Shown: piece by piece, positions 6,206 through 9,919 of the stretch
How positions within the stretch are numbered: position 1 is the first letter of the stretch
How the letters are laid out: each line of letters starts with the position of its first letter
The notes under the pieces: generated by a model
The model's database searches: none
Told to the model about the DNA's origin: nothing
Seen by the model: only the letters and a program-made list of their open reading frames with translations
Source: Alphaproteobacteria bacterium
Lineage (GTDB): Bacteria > Pseudomonadota > Alphaproteobacteria > Rhodospirillales > Rhodospirillaceae
Assembly: GCA_003250275.1 (NCBI GenBank)
Contig: QKGW01000129.1
Span: 1-9,919 of the forward strand
DNA: 9,919 nt
Direction: 5' to 3'
Translations under genes and position numbers: made by a program

Positions 6206-6333
6206 ATTTTCTTGGGATTTCTTGCGCCTCCGGGAGATCGGGGAGTACCCTTGACCTATACCCGTTCAACCGGTTTTCCCACCGCAGTTGCCGTCGTATT
6301 CCGACCGCGATTTTTCTGCTTACGGATCCACTC

Positions 6334-6337
6334 GAGG
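6334..6337 (+). promoter_or_regulatory. Ribosome binding site that fixes the start of the synthetase/GNAT gene
   Basis: GAGG followed by 7 bases and then ATG at 6345. The frame is also open upstream to an ATG at 6288, but that one has no Shine-Dalgarno match and would add 19 residues with no family resemblance. Confidence 0.65.
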
Positions 6338-6344
6338 TGTCACC

Positions 6345-9068
6345 ATGAACGACATTGCCGACGCGCCAATCGGGCTGAACGCCCGCGACTCCCACCCCCT
6401 CGACGTGATTTTCCGACCGCGCGGCGTGGCACTCGTCGGCGCCAGCGAGCGCCCCGGCAGCGTCGGCCGGACGGTGATGTGGAACCTGCTTTCGAGCCCG
6501 TTCGGCGGGACGATCTACCCGGTCAACCAGCGCCGCTCGAACATTCTCGGCGTGCGCACCTATCCCTCGCTCGCCGAACTGCCCGAGCGCCCCGATCTCG
6601 TCGTCGTCACCACCCCGGCGCCGAGCGTGCCCGCGATCCTGCGCGAGGCGGTCGAGGCGGGCATCCCCGGCGGCATCGTGATCTCCGCCGGGTTCAAGGA
6701 GGCCGGGCCCGAGGGCATCGCCCTCGAACGCGAGATCGCCGAGATCACCGCGGGCAAGATGCGCATCATCGGCCCCAACTGCCTCGGCGTGATGAACCCG
6801 GTGATCGGGCTGAACGCCACCTTCGCCGCGCGTTCGGCGAAGGCCGGATCGGTCGCCTTCCTGAGCCAGTCGGGCGCGCTCTGCACCGCGGTGCTCGACT
6901 GGAGCCTCAAGGAGAACGTCGGGTTCTCCGGCTTCGTCTCGATGGGCTCGATGCTCGACGTCGATTTCGGCACCCTCGTCGACTACTACGGCAACGACCC
7001 GCAGACCAAGGCGATCGTCGTCTACATGGAGAGCATCGGCGATCCGCAGCGCTTCCTCTCGGCGGCGCGCCAGGTCTCGCTCGACAAGCCGATCATCGTG
7101 ATCAAGGCCGGGCGCACCGCCGCCGCGGCCAAGGCCGCCGCCTCGCACACCGGCTCGCTCACCGGCTCCGACGAAGTGCTCGACGCCGCGTTCCGCCGCG
7201 TCGGCGTGCTGCGCGTCAACGGCATCGACGACGTCTTCGACATGACCGACGCGCTCGCCAAGCAGCCGCTGCCCAAGGGCAAGAAGCTCTGCATCGTCAC
7301 CAACGCGGGCGGGCCGGGCGTGCTCGCCACCGACGCGCTGTCGCAGGGCGGCGGCGAACTCGCCGAGCTTTCGGCGGAGAGCATGGCCGCCTTCGACGCG
7401 ATGCTGCCGCCGATGTGGAGCCACAACAACCCGGTCGACATCCTCGGCGACGCCGAGCCCGAGCGCTACGCCAAGTGCCTCGAAATCGCCGCGCGCGACC
7501 CGAGCATCGACGGGATGCTGGTGATCATGACGCCGCAGGGTATGACCAACCCGACTGAGATCGCCCAACACCTCTCGCTCTACGCGCAGAACCTCGGCAA
7601 GCCGGTGCTGGCGAGCTGGATGGGCGGCGACAGCGTCGCCGAGGGCGACGACCTCCTCAACCGCGCGGGAATGCCGAGCTACGCCTACCCCGACACCGCG
7701 GTGCGGGTGTTCAATTACATGTGGAAGTATTCGGAGGCGCTCGCCGGGCTCTACGAGACCCCGTCGCTCGCCACCGCCGGCGACGGTCACGACCGCGCCG
7801 CGGCGCAGGCGATCATCGGCTCGGTGCAGGCCGAGGGCCGCACCATCCTCACCGAATACGAATCGAAGAAGCTGCTCTCCGCCTACGGCATCGCCACCAC
7901 GCCGACCGAAATCGCCACCAACCCCGAGGCGGCCGCAGCGCTCGCCCAGGGCATGGGCTTCCCGGTGGTGCTCAAGCTCCACTCCCTCACCATCACCCAC
8001 AAGACCGACGTCGGCGGCGTGATCCTCAACCTCCGCGACGCCGAGGCGGTGGCCGAGGCCTACGCCAAGATCAAGGCCTCGGTGACCGAGAAGGTCGGCG
8101 CCGAACACTTCCAGGGCGTCACCGTGCAGCCGATGGCGAAGCTCGACGGCTACGAGCTGATCCTCGGCGCGAGCGTCGACCCGCAGTTCGGCCCGGTGCT
8201 GCTGTTCGGCTCGGGCGGCCAGCTCGTCGAGGTGTTCAGCGACAAGGCCCTCGGCCTGCCGCCGCTCAACACCACCCTCGCCCGCCGGATGATGGAAAAG
8301 ACCAAGATCTACACCGCGCTCAAGGGCGTGCGCGGCCGCGCGAGCGTCGACATGGCAGCGCTCGAAGGGCTGCTGGTGCGGTTCTCGGAGCTGATCGTCG
8401 AGAACCCGCGCATCGCCGAGCTCGACATCAACCCGCTGCTCGCCTCGCCCGAGCGCCTGCTCGCGCTCGACGCGCGCATCGTCCTCCACCCGGCCGAGAT
8501 CGCCGACGCGGACCTGCCGAAACCGGCAATCCGCCCCTACCCGATCCAGTACGCCGGCACCTGGACCTCGGCGAAGGGCGAGACCTTCACCATCCGCCCG
8601 GTGCGCCCGGAGGACGAACCCAAGGCGTTCGACTTCCATCACACCCTGAGCGAGGAGACGGTGCGCAAGCGTCACCTCGGCCCGGTGGCGCTCGAGGACC
8701 GCATCGCGCACGTGCGCCTCACCCAGCTCTGCTTCATCGACTACGACCGCGAAATGGCGCTGGTGGCGTTCCGCAAGGCGCCCGACGGCAAGGATGAGAT
8801 GGTCGCGGTGGCGCGGCTCTCGAAGCTGCCGGGCAGCGACGACGCCGAACTCAACGTGGTGATTTCGGATTCCGCCCAGCACCAGGGGCTCGGCACCGAG
8901 ATCACCGAGCGGATGATCCGCATCGCGCGGGCGGAGGGGATCACCGCGATCGTCGCCTCGCTCGCCGAGGACAACCGCGACATGCGCAAGATTATCGAGG
9001 GACTCGCGTTCGCCATCCCCCTGGCGTGCGCGCCGGACGAGCCCTGTCTCGCCCGTCTGCCGCTCTGA
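6345..9068 (+). CDS. Bifunctional NDP-forming acyl-CoA synthetase / GNAT acetyltransferase (Pat/PatZ architecture)
   Basis: Cytoplasmic fusion protein of 907 residues, close to the length of Pat/PatZ lysine acetyltransferases. Domains in order: CoA-binding Rossmann domain at about 20-120 with VGASERPGSVG; succinyl-CoA-ligase-like domains at about 150-460, including ASHTGSLTGSDE with His268; ATP-grasp at about 500-715 (EYESKKLLSAYGI, VVLKLHS, GSGGQLVEVF, ELDINPLL); GNAT domain at about 746-900 with acetyl-CoA loop QHQGLG near 846-851. In E. coli PatZ, as I recall, the position of His268 is Asn and the synthetase half is dead; here it is His, so acetate/acyl-CoA + ADP + Pi interconversion may be active. 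The GNAT half would acetylate protein lysines such as those of acetyl-CoA synthetase. The gene is divergent from metN and followed by its own terminator, so it looks monocistronic. Substrate is not decided. Confidence 0.9.
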   Translation: MNDIADAPIGLNARDSHPLDVIFRPRGVALVGASERPGSVGRTVMWNLLSSPFGGTIYPVNQRRSNILGVRTYPSLAELPERPDLVVVTTPAPSVPAILREAVEAGIPGGIVISAGFKEAGPEGIALEREIAEITAGKMRIIGPNCLGVMNPVIGLNATFAARSAKAGSVAFLSQSGALCTAVLDWSLKENVGFSGFVSMGSMLDVDFGTLVDYYGNDPQTKAIVVYMESIGDPQRFLSAARQVSLDKPIIVIKAGRTAAAAKAAASHTGSLTGSDEVLDAAFRRVGVLRVNGIDDVFDMTDALAKQPLPKGKKLCIVTNAGGPGVLATDALSQGGGELAELSAESMAAFDAMLPPMWSHNNPVDILGDAEPERYAKCLEIAARDPSIDGMLVIMTPQGMTNPTEIAQHLSLYAQNLGKPVLASWMGGDSVAEGDDLLNRAGMPSYAYPDTAVRVFNYMWKYSEALAGLYETPSLATAGDGHDRAAAQAIIGSVQAEGRTILTEYESKKLLSAYGIATTPTEIATNPEAAAALAQGMGFPVVLKLHSLTITHKTDVGGVILNLRDAEAVAEAYAKIKASVTEKVGAEHFQGVTVQPMAKLDGYELILGASVDPQFGPVLLFGSGGQLVEVFSDKALGLPPLNTTLARRMMEKTKIYTALKGVRGRASVDMAALEGLLVRFSELIVENPRIAELDINPLLASPERLLALDARIVLHPAEIADADLPKPAIRPYPIQYAGTWTSAKGETFTIRPVRPEDEPKAFDFHHTLSEETVRKRHLGPVALEDRIAHVRLTQLCFIDYDREMALVAFRKAPDGKDEMVAVARLSKLPGSDDAELNVVISDSAQHQGLGTEITERMIRIARAEGITAIVASLAEDNRDMRKIIEGLAFAIPLACAPDEPCLARLPL

Positions 9069-9104
9069 GGCGCCGGAACCGCCCCAGAGCCCAGCCCTCG
9101 AATC

Positions 9105-9140
9105 CGGGCGGCGCTTCCCCCGCGCCGCCCGTTGTTTTTT
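9105..9140 (+). terminator. Intrinsic terminator after the synthetase/GNAT gene
   Basis: A perfect 10-bp stem CGGGCGGCGC (9105-9114) / GCGCCGCCCG (9122-9131) with a 7-base loop is followed by TTGTTTTTT. It begins 36 bases after the stop codon and separates this gene from the downstream dehydrogenase. Confidence 0.92.
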
Positions 9141-9154
9141 GCCCGCCGCGCGGG

Positions 9155-9200
9155 GCCCCGGCCCCGCCGCCCGATGGCGCGCACCGGCGGGGGCCGGGGC
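9155..9200. repeat. Very GC-rich imperfect inverted repeat
   Basis: GCCCCGGCCCCGCC (9155-9168) can pair with GGCGGGGGCCGGGGC (9186-9200), 14 bp with one bulged G, around a 17-base loop. No T run follows on either side. It lies in the gap between the terminator and the dehydrogenase leader. It could be a second transcription barrier, an extragenic palindromic element, or chance in very GC-rich DNA. Confidence 0.5.
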
Positions 9201-9343
9201 TCGTCCGTGGTCCATCGGGCAATTTTCTCCGCAACCCCCGGAAACCGAACATGCGGCCCGAACCGCGCTCCGGGATCGACAACCTGACCGCCACGGACAC
9301 GCCCGCGGCAATCCTCCCCCTCCAAATTCTGGAGAATCAGGCA

Positions 9344-9364
9344 ATATCAAAACAGGATTGATAT
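9344..9364. promoter_or_regulatory. Operator-like palindrome upstream of the dehydrogenase
   Basis: ATATCAA (9344-9350), 7-base spacer, TTGATAT (9358-9364): a perfect 7-bp inverted repeat with 14 bp between half-site centres, 88 bases before the dehydrogenase start. Such symmetry is typical of a dimeric regulator site. The regulator is not identifiable from the window. Confidence 0.5.
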
Positions 9365-9439
9365 ACCGCCCCGGCGACAACCTGTTCCATTATCTCCAGC
9401 ATGAAGCGGCGAAGCGCCTCCGTGCGCACGCCGCGATTC

Positions 9440-9444
9440 AGGAG
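9440..9444 (+). promoter_or_regulatory. Ribosome binding site of the dehydrogenase gene
   Basis: AGGAG, 7 bases before the ATG at 9452. It supports this start over the in-frame ATG at 9401. Confidence 0.7.
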
Positions 9445-9451
9445 ATGCAGA

Positions 9452-9919
9452 ATGAATTTCGAATTCCAGAACCCCACCCGCATCGTGTTCGGCGCAGGCA
9501 CCCTTTCCCGTCTCGGCGAGATCGCCGCGCCCTTCGGCAAGCGCGCCCTGCTCGTCACCGGCGGCGGCAGCGTCAAGCGCAACGGCACCTTCGACCGGGT
9601 GGTCAAGAGCCTCGCCGAAGCCGGAGTCGACGTCTTCGAGTGCGCCGGCGTCGAGCCCAACCCGCGGATCTCGACGGTGCGCCGCGGCGCGGCGAGTGCG
9701 CGCGAGAACGGCTGCGACGTGGTGATCGCCCTGGGCGGCGGCAGCACCATGGACGCCGCCAAGGTGATGGCCGCGGCGGCGCTCTACGACGGCGATCCGT
9801 GGGACATGATCTTCCACGGTCAGCCGAATCCCCACATCCCGACCACGGCGCTGCCGATCGTCACCGTGCCGACGCTCGCGGCGACCGGCTCGGAAACCAA
9901 CTGCGGCGCGGTGATCACC
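9452..9919 (+). CDS. Iron-containing alcohol dehydrogenase, YqhD/BDH type (N-terminal part; 3' end outside window)
   Basis: First 156 codons of an NAD(P)H-dependent group III alcohol dehydrogenase that would reduce aldehydes to alcohols, or the reverse, in the cytoplasm. The N-terminus MNFEFQNPTRIVFGAG matches the family start. The nucleotide-binding Rossmann part is visible: LLVTGGGSVKRNG, VEPNPR, and the GGGSTMDAAK motif with GGGS at 95-98 and Asp101. Further on come DPWDMI and TVPTLAATGSETN with TGSE at 145-148. The resemblance to what I recall of E. coli YqhD (GGGSV, GIEPNP, GGGSVLDGTK, LPATGSESNAGAVI) is close, including the GAVIT end. Asp and His ligands for the metal lie beyond position 9919. 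It follows the synthetase/GNAT gene on the same strand but behind a strong terminator, so it has its own promoter. Substrate is unknown. Confidence 0.9.
   Translation, partial: MNFEFQNPTRIVFGAGTLSRLGEIAAPFGKRALLVTGGGSVKRNGTFDRVVKSLAEAGVDVFECAGVEPNPRISTVRRGAASARENGCDVVIALGGGSTMDAAKVMAAAALYDGDPWDMIFHGQPNPHIPTTALPIVTVPTLAATGSETNCGAVIT

Larger units (their letters stand above)
6022..6344. other. Divergent intergenic region between the met operon and the synthetase/GNAT gene
   Basis: No gene is seen in these 323 bases. They hold an AT-rich segment (about 6022-6060) with a short inverted repeat ACATT/AATGT at 6035-6049, the CGAAAAACCCGA repeats (6173-6205, with a shorter relative at 6081-6090), and an 8-bp palindrome AACCGGTT at 6268-6275. 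A plus-strand promoter for the gene at 6345 must lie here. The best -35 I see is TTGACC at 6251-6256, but no good -10 follows at 16-18 bases, so I do not call it. Confidence 0.55.
9201..9451 (+). promoter_or_regulatory. Leader and presumed promoter region of the iron-type alcohol dehydrogenase
   Basis: No gene is seen from 9069 to 9451 apart from the terminator and hairpin listed. This part becomes AT-richer at about 9320-9370, where two palindromes lie: ATTCT-GG-AGAAT at 9326-9337 and the longer ATATCAA/TTGATAT pair at 9344-9364. I see no convincing -35/-10 pair. An in-frame ATG at 9401 would add 17 Arg-rich residues to the dehydrogenase but has no binding site in front. Confidence 0.4.

Noticed and set aside
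6251..6279. Plus-strand promoter with TTGACC as -35
   Set aside because: No acceptable -10 occurs 16-18 bases downstream; the sequence there is TTTTCC-like.
6288..6344. Upstream ATG start for the synthetase/GNAT gene
   Set aside because: It has no Shine-Dalgarno match; GAGG at 6334-6337 fits the ATG at 6345.
9331..9342. Sigma-54 promoter (GG...GC) upstream of the dehydrogenase
   Set aside because: The GG and GC are 8 bases apart instead of 10, and the flanks do not match TGGCAC/TTGCA.
6168..9380. Minus-strand open frame of 1070 codons
   Set aside because: It is antisense to the synthetase/GNAT gene and rich in Arg/His/Gly/Asp. It crosses the terminator and intergenic regions and has no recognisable domain.
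9401..9451. In-frame upstream ATG of the alcohol dehydrogenase
   Set aside because: It would add 17 Arg-rich residues, lacks a binding site, and the family starts at MNFEF.

Overview
This GC-rich window looks like an alphaproteobacterium. The case rests on a recognisable SAM-II riboswitch, a class best known from that group, on strongly G/C-ending codons, and on the style of the MetQ and acyl-CoA synthetase/GNAT proteins. I cannot fix the genus; Rhodospirillales-like is only a guess.

Layout: (1) 1-1492, minus strand: a membrane-bound PAS sensor histidine kinase, cut by the window edge just after its phospho-accepting His. (2) 1616-6021, minus strand: a complete methionine-uptake operon. It reads promoter, SAM-II aptamer, intrinsic terminator (attenuator), metN (ATPase with C-terminal NIL domain), metI (permease), three tandem metQ-type binding-protein genes, and a strong intrinsic terminator. 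(3) 6345-9068, plus strand and divergent from metN: a 907-residue fusion of an NDP-forming acyl-CoA synthetase and a GNAT acetyltransferase (Pat/PatZ architecture) that keeps the synthetase histidine, followed by an intrinsic terminator. (4) 9452-9919, plus strand: the first 156 codons of an iron-containing alcohol dehydrogenase of the YqhD/BDH type, behind a leader with operator-like palindromes.

How it works together: the met operon appears to be controlled twice. SAM would close the leader RNA at the start of transcription, because the P1 3' arm of the aptamer can otherwise pair with the 5' arm of the terminator. Methionine would inhibit the finished transporter through the NIL domain of MetN. 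One MetNI core is served by three predicted soluble periplasmic binding proteins, which may widen or tune the substrate range. The two plus-strand genes fit acetyl-CoA/acetate/aldehyde metabolism and lysine acetylation, but they are separate transcription units and any link between them is inference.

The most interesting parts are the compact SAM-II attenuator and the triple metQ array. Next come the intact synthetase histidine in the Pat-like fusion and the 21-bp-phased direct repeats between the divergent genes. I saw no tRNA, rRNA, CRISPR array, insertion sequence or phage gene.
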